The position numbers and the translations under genes were made by a program. From IMG/VR virus record IMGVR_UViG_3300028129_000631, positions 1-45,892 of that record: a DNA stretch of 45,892 bases; one strand, 5' to 3'. Under the pieces are notes generated by a model. The model made no database searches and had not been told where the DNA came from. It saw only the letters and a list, made by a program, of their open reading frames with translations. Positions 32,101 to 38,487 of the stretch are shown one piece after another. How positions within the stretch are numbered: position 1 is the stretch's first letter; each line of letters opens with the position of its first letter. This DNA comes from a virus.

Positions 32101-32885
32101 TCGGCATATTTAACTGTTTGTGCTTCTGCACTAACACCTGCAAGTTTATCTCTGTCTATGCCTTTGCGTACTTTTCTATTACCGTCTTCTGGTTTACTTA
32201 CATCAGTAAGTTCAACAACTAGTTTTGCAATCTGAGGACCAAATTCTCTTGTTACATCTGCTGGTGTAACACTTGTATCTTCTACTGTATCATGCAACAA
32301 AGCGGCACACTGTTGATTCACAGAACCACCTGCCTGTTTAACGATATTTCTCACTTCATCTAAGTGTACATAGTATGGTTCACCAGTGTACTTTCTCTTG
32401 TGGTCTTTGTGAGCCTCTTGAGCAAATTGTTCTGCCTTTGCTATGATATCCATTGATTCGTCCTCTGTGTAGATATCTTTGAAGTATACACTAGGAAACT
32501 TTAATGTCAAGGATAAAAGTTCATGAACATCAACATTTGCACGTAAAATATTAATATCTCTACCTGTATTCAAAGCGGCCAACCACCGATGATGTCCATC
32601 TATAATCCAACTGTCACTACTTGCTAGTAGAGGTTTTGGGTTCTGGCCGTCATATTTTTTGTTCTTTGTAAGTTGTCTTTCAACACCTTGGTCTGAAAAT
32701 TCTTTTTGTATTGGTTTTAAATCTTTTGCACTTACGACTTGTGAAGTTAGAGTTACGCCGTTCTTTTTAAGATAAGATTTATATTCGTCATAGTCTGTAG
32801 ATTTCACTTGAGGCATTTTGTCCCTTGTGATACCCATAGTATCTTCTGGTTTAGGCTTCTCTATTTTGAATTCAGCTAGGCGCAT
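29142..32885 (-). CDS. Polyvalent protein: ParB-like, SpoT-type HD, ParB-like, GNAT, CCA-adding enzyme, HAD
   Basis: The 1247-residue protein is a chain of domains. Residues 1-10 carry the tag MRLAEFKIE. About 45-125: ParB/sulfiredoxin-like domain with DGHHR at 96-100. About 150-300: RelA/SpoT-type HD hydrolase with His174, His198-Asp199, Glu202-Asp203 and Asp262/Asn266, so all metal and catalytic positions are present. About 356-436: a second ParB-like domain with DGNHR at 415-419. About 437-530: GNAT. About 552-920: CCA-adding/poly(A) polymerase-type nucleotidyltransferase with GGAVRD at 580-585, DIDF at 594-597 and RRD at 667-669. About 930-1000: a small unassigned domain. About 1031-1180: HAD 5'-nucleotidase-like with DMDGVLVD. 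It is preceded by two other tagged proteins. Substrates are inferred: alarmones and tRNA ends. Confidence 0.85.
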   Translation of the reverse strand: MRLAEFKIEKPKPEDTMGITRDKMPQVKSTDYDEYKSYLKKNGVTLTSQVVSAKDLKPIQKEFSDQGVERQLTKNKKYDGQNPKPLLASSDSWIIDGHHRWLAALNTGRDINILRANVDVHELLSLTLKFPSVYFKDIYTEDESMDIIAKAEQFAQEAHKDHKRKYTGEPYYVHLDEVRNIVKQAGGSVNQQCAALLHDTVEDTSVTPADVTREFGPQIAKLVVELTDVSKPEDGNRKVRKGIDRDKLAGVSAEAQTVKYADLISNGRDIGKNDPKFAKVYHAEKADLLRVMKNGKASLRKEAINMLPDELKAIANSQVEEEVKLANSVISSQQMLTKLSKEMQGTHTGAMDPNSDWSKFVLSHKGFKLKDVQVDKIPTAVKSDGMSQANVEKYKKADTSQFPPMVIGNDGYLLDGNHRLQAYKAQGIKTVKAYVGEEVEVSLHGDAKKGYVLSKIEVSGDERNAGQGTKEMQNIVDRMDREGAIIALTPDDAFGGNKNRLIKFYKRFGFVPNKGRNKDFRFRETMIRYPQTNERVNEALNTMLSALREEALNVKPIITQAIRKLDKVFKKNQYEVRIVGGAVRDIALGKEPKDIDFATDATPDEMIAMLDKEGIRHIPTGIEHGTITAVIDGEDFEITTLRADTNTDGRHADVEFVRSWEEDAKRRDLTYNAMSMDIDGTVHDYNGGMDDLQDKVSRFVGDPEERIKEDYLRILRYFRFQSKLDSPKWDDVTLNAIKDNADGMTGLSVERIWQEMSKLLMGSSAKEALEWMNKTGVSSKIGLEGINPAKLGEPTGPIIALARMLDSSGIARDWKMSNYDREMFDFLIKHKGENINPKQAQDMIINGASQDHLLAWANMHGKNDVYDAVHGFEQPDFPINGKDLLARGYVAGPNLGKMIADLKDEWMKSNYKLSKEDLLNKVPVKETIVLEAVGKFMTGHNVKFAGKKYEQIEVEVTGVDNDKRLYHISILHPKELFGKQVSISAKFMHRGPWVKTDTKKVANWAESKYDNWMNKKSLDEDFERLLEDNTPDVYVDMDGVLVDFFNEWARIMNVKSYRDIPKEQIGKALKKIVNTPNFWEDLPTLAGHKELLNTIKATKGKYKILSSPLANDPNVDPGKREWVRKHLNFFKPEQVIIDHNKSKYATKQDGTPNLLIDDFGKNVKGWQSAGGIAIKHHTTTTANTVQAIKKVFSRKDVKEAAGVGRVVPGINTTVDVGPNEITKQAKKFGNDVDKDGKPKKLLRTKKK

Positions 32886-32896
32886 TTAAAACAATC

Positions 32897-34036
32897 CTAA
32901 TTTTTAATATTTCTATCTAAGCTGGCTAAATTTGCGTTTGCATTTTTGCCAAAGTTACTCTTGTTTAATTGCATTTTATTTACAATTTTCTTGAAGCCTT
33001 CTTTAGTTCTTAGATATTGTTTAATGATTTCTTTTTGTTCTGGTCTTGCAATATCATGATACGCCATTGTAAATCTTTTCGCAAGTTCAGGTGTAACTTT
33101 AATTTCTTCATTATCTTTAAATTTAATTGGAAAAGGCATATTATCTGCACGTGCGGCTAAGTTATCTAATACTCTCAAAGGATCAGATTGTTTAACAGGC
33201 TGACCTTTATTATATTCTACGATTAGATAAAAATCATCTTCGTTAGATTCGTGTATCTTATTATATACGTCTGCAAGTTCTCTTGCATTTATTCCATGCA
33301 TGGTACGAGAAATATCAAATGCGTATCCACTTACACTTTGTCTGTTGCCTTTAGAAGTCACAAGCCTATGCAATGCATCTAGGGCCGCCTTCATATATCT
33401 TTCTGGTACATTTAATATAGCTTTATCAGGATGACTAAAATCTTCTGGTAAGGCATAATCTGCAATATTCTGTCCTAGTCTTTTTGTTTTTTGTTGTAAA
33501 CTACGTAACTTCTTAATACCTTTACCAGTTGTAATTGCAACCTTAAACATACCTTTAAGTACATCAACTGTTGTCTTTGCCAACACAGCCATAATAATTA
33601 ATTCTGCTAACGGAGGGACTGAACCAAAATCTTCACTAACATCTACAGTGGACTCTACTGGAAATTCTTTGTTTGATGTTTTGAAGTTCTTTTTACGCAT
33701 GACAGTTTTTGCAACTAAGTCTAGTTCTTCGTTGTCTCTGTCCCATTTCAATACAAAAGGAATATTGATATCACTTTCTAAGTCTTTCATCACTGCCTCA
33801 GCATCAGGACCCATCTGTGCAATTGGTTTACCCCAACGCTTGTATTCTTTTTTAAACAAATTTACCAACTCAGGCATAGTGATTTGTTGACCATTACGGT
33901 CATCGTTTGCTCTATCGATAAAGTGTCTAGTGAATTCTACATCGATGTTGAGACTAGAAAACAAATTATCTAATGCTTTTTCTAAAGCATTTAATTGAGT
34001 GTTAGTTATTGGTTGTTCTACTTCATCTAATCTCAT
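32897..34036 (-). CDS. Tagged protein of unknown function, 379 residues
   Basis: The N-terminus MRLDEVEQP is a variant of the local tag. Residues about 30-125 (FTRHFIDRANDDRN, later VLKWDRDNEELDLVAKTV) look like a compact alpha/beta domain of the RelE/barnase-like (BECR) type often found in phage polyvalent proteins, with conserved-looking His, Arg and Asp, but this is only a pattern judgement. A hydrophobic segment lies at about 140-170. The C-terminal 100 residues are basic and helical. It follows the NMNAT-like gene by one base and precedes the polyvalent gene by 11 bases. Confidence 0.55.
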   Translation of the reverse strand: MRLDEVEQPITNTQLNALEKALDNLFSSLNIDVEFTRHFIDRANDDRNGQQITMPELVNLFKKEYKRWGKPIAQMGPDAEAVMKDLESDINIPFVLKWDRDNEELDLVAKTVMRKKNFKTSNKEFPVESTVDVSEDFGSVPPLAELIIMAVLAKTTVDVLKGMFKVAITTGKGIKKLRSLQQKTKRLGQNIADYALPEDFSHPDKAILNVPERYMKAALDALHRLVTSKGNRQSVSGYAFDISRTMHGINARELADVYNKIHESNEDDFYLIVEYNKGQPVKQSDPLRVLDNLAARADNMPFPIKFKDNEEIKVTPELAKRFTMAYHDIARPEQKEIIKQYLRTKEGFKKIVNKMQLNKSNFGKNANANLASLDRNIKN

Positions 34037-34037
34037 T

Positions 34038-35159
34038 TTATTTTCCCTTTTGTGACTTCAAAACTTGTATTTCTTTTTGCAATACTTCTATTGCTTTAGT
34101 AAGTCTTGCCAATTCTTTTTCTTGTTTATAGTCAGCTTTGTCGCCGTCTCTTTCATTCTTTTCTACGTCTGCCAATAAAGCCGATAACACATTGTCTGCC
34201 TGCGGATATTTAGTTTTCAACTGAACCAATGCTCTTGCAGTTTTAGGGTCAAACCCTTTTAACAAATCTTCTGATTTTTCTTTTTCTTTAACAGGAGTTG
34301 GTTCATTCCTACGTTGATTAACTTTGGAAGGATCCATACCTAATTCAGATGCTTTACGATATTTTGCCATTGTTTTGAGTGCGTATGCTTTCTTTCTGGC
34401 TCGTCTTGCCATTGCAGGCGATAATGCTTCACCCATATCCTGCATTAGTTGTGCTTCCATAAGAGACTCATACAACGAATGCTCTTCCCAATTTTCATTT
34501 GTAATTCCTTTTTGTAATTTATTTTGAAATAATTGCATTACATCTTTTGGAATATTAGGATTGCCATATAAATCTTGTAAAATCTGTTCTAGTGTTGACT
34601 CGTCTGCCTTCGCAATCATGTCACGAATTTGGGTAGCACTATTAATTGCCTGTCCTCTTATTTCGAACTTAAACGTAGGTACTGTAGTAATATATGAATG
34701 GTCACGCAATGGTTTAGCATTCTCAATCCCAGGCCATTTTTGCATATGAGCAGGTTGTCCTTTTTTAGCACCTCTAGTTAATAGAGCCATACCAGTGTCT
34801 GGGAAGTTAAATCTAGGGTCTTCTGCCATATCTTTCTCTGATACTGCATAAACTATTACGGTCTTATCTGGGTCAAATCTGTCTGTAATCTCTGTAGCAA
34901 CATAAGGAACTTTACATTGAACGATAGAATTAGGGTCTACACCAGCTAATTGCATCATCTTTTTCTTCTCTTGGAATGTAAAGGGAGACTTATGATTATC
35001 CGTTTTATCAGAAGATGCAATAAATACTTGTGCACCTTTATATTGTTGTTTTAGATACTTGAATACTTTCCCATGTCCAATGTGAAATGGGTGAAATCTT
35101 CCTGGATATATTACAACAAGATTGCTGTTTTCGTTCTCAAATAAGTCGTATAATCTCAT
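34038..35159 (-). CDS. Nucleotidyltransferase, NMN-adenylyltransferase-like, with tag
   Basis: The 373-residue protein has the tag MRLYDLFEN and then GRFHPFHIGH at 20-29, the HxGH site of nucleotidyltransferases, and NSATQIRD at about 173-180, like the ISxTxxR site of NMN adenylyltransferases. Residues up to about 190 would form the enzyme and make NAD from NMN and ATP, although FMN or other adenylyltransferase activity cannot be excluded. The C-terminal half is helical with a coiled coil at the end, and contains LMEA and MGEA sequences resembling prohead protease sites. A late promoter and a terminator precede it, so it opens the late unit. Confidence 0.75.
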   Translation of the reverse strand: MRLYDLFENENSNLVVIYPGRFHPFHIGHGKVFKYLKQQYKGAQVFIASSDKTDNHKSPFTFQEKKKMMQLAGVDPNSIVQCKVPYVATEITDRFDPDKTVIVYAVSEKDMAEDPRFNFPDTGMALLTRGAKKGQPAHMQKWPGIENAKPLRDHSYITTVPTFKFEIRGQAINSATQIRDMIAKADESTLEQILQDLYGNPNIPKDVMQLFQNKLQKGITNENWEEHSLYESLMEAQLMQDMGEALSPAMARRARKKAYALKTMAKYRKASELGMDPSKVNQRRNEPTPVKEKEKSEDLLKGFDPKTARALVQLKTKYPQADNVLSALLADVEKNERDGDKADYKQEKELARLTKAIEVLQKEIQVLKSQKGK

Positions 35160-35189
35160 GTTTTTCTACCTATAATTAACTGCTATGTG

Positions 35190-35197
35190 TATTTATC
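35190..35197 (-). promoter_or_regulatory. T4-type late promoter (GATAAATA)
   Basis: GATAAATA followed by C, 31 bases before the NMNAT-like ATG and directly after the terminator at 35206-35232. This is probably the late promoter of the tagged-protein unit. Confidence 0.7.
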
Positions 35198-35205
35198 TTT
35201 ATTAT

Positions 35206-35232
35206 AAAAAAAGACCCACTCAGAAGTGGGCC
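35206..35232 (-). terminator. Rho-independent terminator
   Basis: An 8-bp stem with a TCTG loop is followed by seven T residues on the minus strand. It separates the small early-type genes from the late unit that starts with the NMNAT-like gene. Confidence 0.85.
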
Positions 35233-35261
35233 AGTTAGTTCACAATATGAACAAGGAGACT

Positions 35262-35360
35262 TTAAAAGAAAAAGTATATATTCAGTGAAATCATAACACC
35301 TGTTAGTGCTAGACCAAAGATAGTGCTTTTATTGAATTCTAGGCTATTTGGATGTCTCAT
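35262..35360 (-). CDS. Small membrane protein, 32 residues
   Basis: The ORF starts at 35360 with GAGAGG upstream and encodes a peptide with one hydrophobic segment (FGLALTGVMISLNIYFFF). It lies 8 bases after the 65-residue gene and 30 bases before the terminator. It was too short for normal ORF listing. The good ribosome binding site and position support it. Confidence 0.55.
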   Translation of the reverse strand: MRHPNSLEFNKSTIFGLALTGVMISLNIYFFF

Positions 35361-35368
35361 GTTACCTC

Positions 35369-35566
35369 TCAATCTAAATCGCATTGCCAATACTTACCAT
35401 CATACCAAGCACGAAGCCCGCCCAATGGATAATCCGTATGTTCAAAGAATATGTAAGGACGGCCCTTTGCATCAATTTTCTGTTCTATGATACTGGCTTC
35501 TTCTAAAGGTATTAGACGTTCAGCACCAGTATCTTCGTAAACTGCACTATTAAAAATGCGTATCAT
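35369..35566 (-). CDS. Small phage protein, 65 residues, paralog of 35873-36061
   Basis: The protein shares its start MIRIFNSA and its end with the 62-residue protein at 35873-36061; common positions include FEH(T/S)DYP(L/M)G and CDLD. The family is not recognised. It starts two bases after the 79-residue gene and belongs to that unit. The small size and early-type promoter suggest a host take-over or accessory role (inference). Confidence 0.65.
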   Translation of the reverse strand: MIRIFNSAVYEDTGAERLIPLEEASIIEQKIDAKGRPYIFFEHTDYPLGGLRAWYDGKYWQCDLD

Positions 35567-35567
35567 C

Positions 35568-35807
35568 TTACGCCGCCTCTCCGAAAAGTTTGCTCATGTT
35601 TGAAAATACTACATTATAAGCATTTGCTTCATACTCATAATTATCCCAGAAGTTATCATCATCATTGCCTGATGCACAATGCTCTTCCCAAACACGGTTC
35701 ATTGCGTTCATTCCTTCTAGTGCATCGCCACGACCAAAACTTTCGATTGTCTTCCAAGCATCTTCAAAACTTGGTGTTGCTTCATAAAAACTAGGGATTC
35801 TAAACAT
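35568..35807 (-). CDS. Small acidic protein, 79 residues
   Basis: The protein is acidic and aromatic-rich (DDDNFWDNYEYEANAY). I do not recognise it. A promoter of the CGAATCG type lies 34 bases upstream. It is followed at once by the 65-residue gene. Acidic small early phage proteins may mimic DNA, but nothing here proves that. Confidence 0.6.
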   Translation of the reverse strand: MFRIPSFYEATPSFEDAWKTIESFGRGDALEGMNAMNRVWEEHCASGNDDDNFWDNYEYEANAYNVVFSNMSKLFGEAA

Positions 35808-35840
35808 ATTATTCTCTCTCTTTTGATTAACTATACTTAT

Positions 35841-35868
35841 AGTATACAGCGATTCGCTATTTTGTCAA
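35841..35868 (-). promoter_or_regulatory. Sigma70-like promoter with CGAATCG spacer dyad
   Basis: TTGACA (35863-35868) and TATACT (35841-35846) are separated by 16 bases with AGCGAATCGCT, a perfect odd-centred inverted repeat. It drives the 79- and 65-residue genes. Confidence 0.8.
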
Positions 35869-35872
35869 GTTT

Positions 35873-36061
35873 TTAGTCTAAATCACAAGACCAATGTTCG
35901 CCATTATATTCTGCCTTTAACGAACCCATGGGGTAATCGCTATGCTCAAATAAGATATAAGGAGAACTATATACTGGACAAATCTTTTGTGTCACTATGT
36001 TTACTTCATCTAGTGACAACCAACGTTCTCCGGGGATAGCTGAATTAAAAATACGAATCAT
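35873..36061 (-). CDS. Small phage protein, 62 residues, paralog of 35369-35566
   Basis: The protein matches the 65-residue protein at its start (MIRIFNSA), middle (FEHSDYPMG) and end (CDLD). It is a single-gene unit with its own CGAATCG promoter about 25 bases upstream and GAGG before the ATG. The two paralogs are separated by the 79-residue gene. Confidence 0.65.
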   Translation of the reverse strand: MIRIFNSAIPGERWLSLDEVNIVTQKICPVYSSPYILFEHSDYPMGSLKAEYNGEHWSCDLD

Positions 36062-36087
36062 TTGAACCTCTCTCTGATTACTTAATT

Positions 36088-36115
36088 AATATAGCACGAT
36101 TCGTTAATTTGTCAA
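36088..36115 (-). promoter_or_regulatory. Sigma70-like promoter with CGAATCG element
   Basis: TTGACA (36110-36115) and TATATT (36088-36093) are separated by 16 bases containing ACGAATCGT, a dyad. It drives the 62-residue gene. Confidence 0.8.
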
Positions 36116-36117
36116 GT

Positions 36118-36588
36118 TTAAACTAGACTTGTACGGGTATCGCCTTCAATTTTAAGGACGCATTCGCCTGTACTAAGGTTATCGACATTACCAACAAACT
36201 TACCAATAAGATGTTCATATTCTGTTCCTTCCTGAAATCCACCAACTATATAGCCACGTTTCATATACCAATCACCTTTGTCATTCTTACGAACAACATT
36301 ATCAAGGTACAAAGTATCCCAACCTTTTGGGTCGTACTCTTTTTGTGATTGTACGTATTCTGATTCAAAGTTATCTTCAACTTGATAACAATCAAAGAAG
36401 TTTTCTTCGTATGCTTCGTTTGAAGATGTAACTAAATCTATAACGGAAGAAGCCTCATCATAATTGCTGGCTTCAACAACATAGGTGCTACCACCTTTGT
36501 TCTTCCAATAAGAAGTAACACCATCCCAATCTGAATCATGGGCGGCATAGTTTTCACGGATAGCAGTTTCGATAACAAATTTGTTCAT
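36118..36588 (-). CDS. Hypothetical acidic protein, 156 residues
   Basis: I start it at 36588 (MNKFVIETA) because AAGGAG lies seven bases upstream, while the longer start at 36603 is at the predicted transcription start. The protein is acidic and contains many aromatic residues. It resembles small early proteins of T4-like marine phages, but I recall no function. It has its own CGAATC promoter. Confidence 0.6.
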   Translation of the reverse strand: MNKFVIETAIRENYAAHDSDWDGVTSYWKNKGGSTYVVEASNYDEASSVIDLVTSSNEAYEENFFDCYQVEDNFESEYVQSQKEYDPKGWDTLYLDNVVRKNDKGDWYMKRGYIVGGFQEGTEYEHLIGKFVGNVDNLSTGECVLKIEGDTRTSLV

Positions 36589-36612
36589 AGCTTTCTCCTT
36601 CATTATGTATAT

Positions 36613-36640
36613 AATATATCATGATTCGGAGATATGTCAA
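36613..36640 (-). promoter_or_regulatory. Sigma70-like promoter with CGAATC element
   Basis: TTGACA (36635-36640) and TATATT (36613-36618) are separated by 16 bases containing CCGAATCATG, a weaker version of the dyad. It drives the 156-residue gene. Confidence 0.75.
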
Positions 36641-37470
36641 GTTTTTAATAGATGTTTTACTACTTCTTTTTGAAAATTCAACCCAGGATGAGCGCCAGTT
36701 ACGATGCCTGGTGTGTATCCATGCACTAAAGTATGATGAAATTTAGCTATATCTAGTATATCATTGCCTAAATCTAGTGATAATTCAGAGTTTTCTAAGT
36801 ATCTTTTATGTCTGATACTGAATAAAAGTGAAGGATTAACTATTGAATATTTAATTTTATGTTTGTCTAAAAATTCTTTTATAATAGTTTCTTCTTTTGG
36901 TATATCTTCATGTACTATTTCATTCCATTTCTTATCTATAATTTCTAGCAATGATTTATCTAAATCTTTAGTCATGGCTTCTTTAGTAGATGCATTTATA
37001 TTGATATATTGCCCACCATCATATACAGAAAATCTAGGATGATGAAAGCCGAATATGTATATATGTTCAGGTTTATGCCTTGAATGTTCAACCCAGTTTT
37101 CAATTAGTCGCCATACCATATCAGCGCCTGAACCAGCAACACCAAAGTTCTTTGTTTTAAAATCTATTTGCTTTTCTAGTATATGAGGCCATGTATGATG
37201 AAGTGGTAATCCAATTCCCATTGTATGACTACACCCAAAACACCATACCTCGTTAGGTTGGTTTTCTAAATGATAGTCTTCATTAGACCTAAAACCATAA
37301 TTGTTTAGACGTATTTCTAGTGTTAGCAGGTCATTCCAAGTGTAGTCTTCATCGATATTGAAATGCTTATGGTATTTTTCAGGAAGTTGTTGTAGATTAT
37401 TTAATTCTGGTATATCAGCTTTCGATATTTCAGGACCTAGGTGGCGTCCCATTAACAACTGGTCGTGCAT
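36637..37470 (-). CDS. SGNH/GDSL-like hydrolase
   Basis: The 277-residue protein has block I FGCSHTMGIG with Ser in the nucleophile place, a block II-like NFGVAGSGAD and a C-terminal GAHPG with His. The family covers esterases and acetylhydrolases, in phages often linked to glycan decoration. It overlaps the 2OG-oxygenase-like gene (TAATG at 37470). The sequence is distinct from the other SGNH-like protein at 21873-22625. Confidence 0.65.
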   Translation of the reverse strand: MHDQLLMGRHLGPEISKADIPELNNLQQLPEKYHKHFNIDEDYTWNDLLTLEIRLNNYGFRSNEDYHLENQPNEVWCFGCSHTMGIGLPLHHTWPHILEKQIDFKTKNFGVAGSGADMVWRLIENWVEHSRHKPEHIYIFGFHHPRFSVYDGGQYININASTKEAMTKDLDKSLLEIIDKKWNEIVHEDIPKEETIIKEFLDKHKIKYSIVNPSLLFSIRHKRYLENSELSLDLGNDILDIAKFHHTLVHGYTPGIVTGAHPGLNFQKEVVKHLLKT

Positions 37471-38045
37471 TATGAATTGTTTGGGTTAAAAATATGTTTG
37501 AAGGCTTCGCTGTTCTTTGCTTCATTGACATTTTTTATTGAACCCATGTTGATTAGTACTGTATCTCTGTGATATTCTCTAGTATTTTCATATGAATGAA
37601 AACTAGTGGTTGATGGAACAAACGACATTGCACGATTTTCTTTCCATTCTACTTGCCCAACAATTCTACTGAACTCAGATGCGTCTTCATGAAATAGTGT
37701 TCCTTGATTGAATGCTCCAACATATAACACTGTAGACAATCTTTTCCATGGTGAATCGATATGATTTTTATACTTAGCGAATGGTATTTGTCTGTTAGCC
37801 CATATGATATAATCATTTGGCGTCATTTCTCGGTCTGATGCATTCGGCACCTGCTCAAGTAATTTATTGCGTATATTCTGTAATTCATTACCAAAGACAT
37901 TTCTAACTTCATCTGCTTCTGGTAATGCCTGTAAGCCACCGTACATGTGTTGCATGTTTTCTTTAATTCTATTATATAACTCTTGAGGTAAAAAGTTATC
38001 AATTATTACATAGGGGAACGGTTTCTCAAAATACTGAATATCCAT
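37470..38045 (-). CDS. 2-oxoglutarate/Fe(II) oxygenase-like protein
   Basis: The 191-residue protein has the double-stranded beta-helix pattern of prolyl-4-hydroxylase-like oxygenases: the HxD pair in NHIDSPWKRLS, FHED, the distal His in SFHSYEN and the 2OG arginine in HRDTVLIN. These enzymes hydroxylate peptides or small molecules. Such oxygenases are frequent in T4-like cyanophages, with unknown substrates. It follows the IscU gene directly and overlaps the SGNH gene. Confidence 0.75.
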   Translation of the reverse strand: MDIQYFEKPFPYVIIDNFLPQELYNRIKENMQHMYGGLQALPEADEVRNVFGNELQNIRNKLLEQVPNASDREMTPNDYIIWANRQIPFAKYKNHIDSPWKRLSTVLYVGAFNQGTLFHEDASEFSRIVGQVEWKENRAMSFVPSTTSFHSYENTREYHRDTVLINMGSIKNVNEAKNSEAFKHIFNPNNS

Positions 38046-38453
38046 TTAATCTATCCTGACTGCCTTTGCGTTTATTTCTTGCTTACCACCGTAATCTCTA
38101 ACTGCGGCTTTGATGGCATCTTCTGCCAATACGCTACAGTGAATTTTTACTGGAGGCAACGCCAGTTCTTCAACTATTGTTGTGTTCTTAATTTCTTGTG
38201 CTTCATCTAATGTCATACCTTTTAGCATTGTTGTTACCATGCTTGAACTAGCAATAGCACTGCCGCATCCGTATGTTTTAAATTTTGCATCTTCTATAAT
38301 TCCTTCATCGTTTACTTTTATTTGTAAACGCATAACATCACCACATGCAGGCGCACCTACCATGCCTGTTCCAATGTCAGGGTCTTTTGGATCAAATTTG
38401 CCTACGTTACGTGGATTATTATAATGGTCTAACACTTTGTCTGAATAAGCCAT
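38046..38453 (-). CDS. iscU: Fe-S cluster scaffold IscU/NifU N-terminal domain
   Basis: The 135-residue protein keeps all IscU ligands: Cys in APACGD, Cys in YGCGSAIASSS and His-Cys in VKIHCSVLAEDAI. IscU assembles 2Fe-2S and 4Fe-4S clusters and hands them on to apo-proteins. A phage copy could help build the clusters of QueE and of the radical SAM protein. A late-type promoter at 38480-38487 and AGGAA before the ATG support expression as a separate late unit. The length is that of stand-alone IscU. Confidence 0.93.
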   Translation of the reverse strand: MAYSDKVLDHYNNPRNVGKFDPKDPDIGTGMVGAPACGDVMRLQIKVNDEGIIEDAKFKTYGCGSAIASSSMVTTMLKGMTLDEAQEIKNTTIVEELALPPVKIHCSVLAEDAIKAAVRDYGGKQEINAKAVRID

Positions 38454-38479
38454 AATATTTCCTGTATGATTATATAATA

Positions 38480-38487
38480 GTATTTAT
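38480..38487 (-). promoter_or_regulatory. T4-type late promoter (ATAAATAC)
   Basis: CATAAATAC at the 3' end of the 179-residue gene, about 27 bases before the iscU ATG. Confidence 0.55.
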
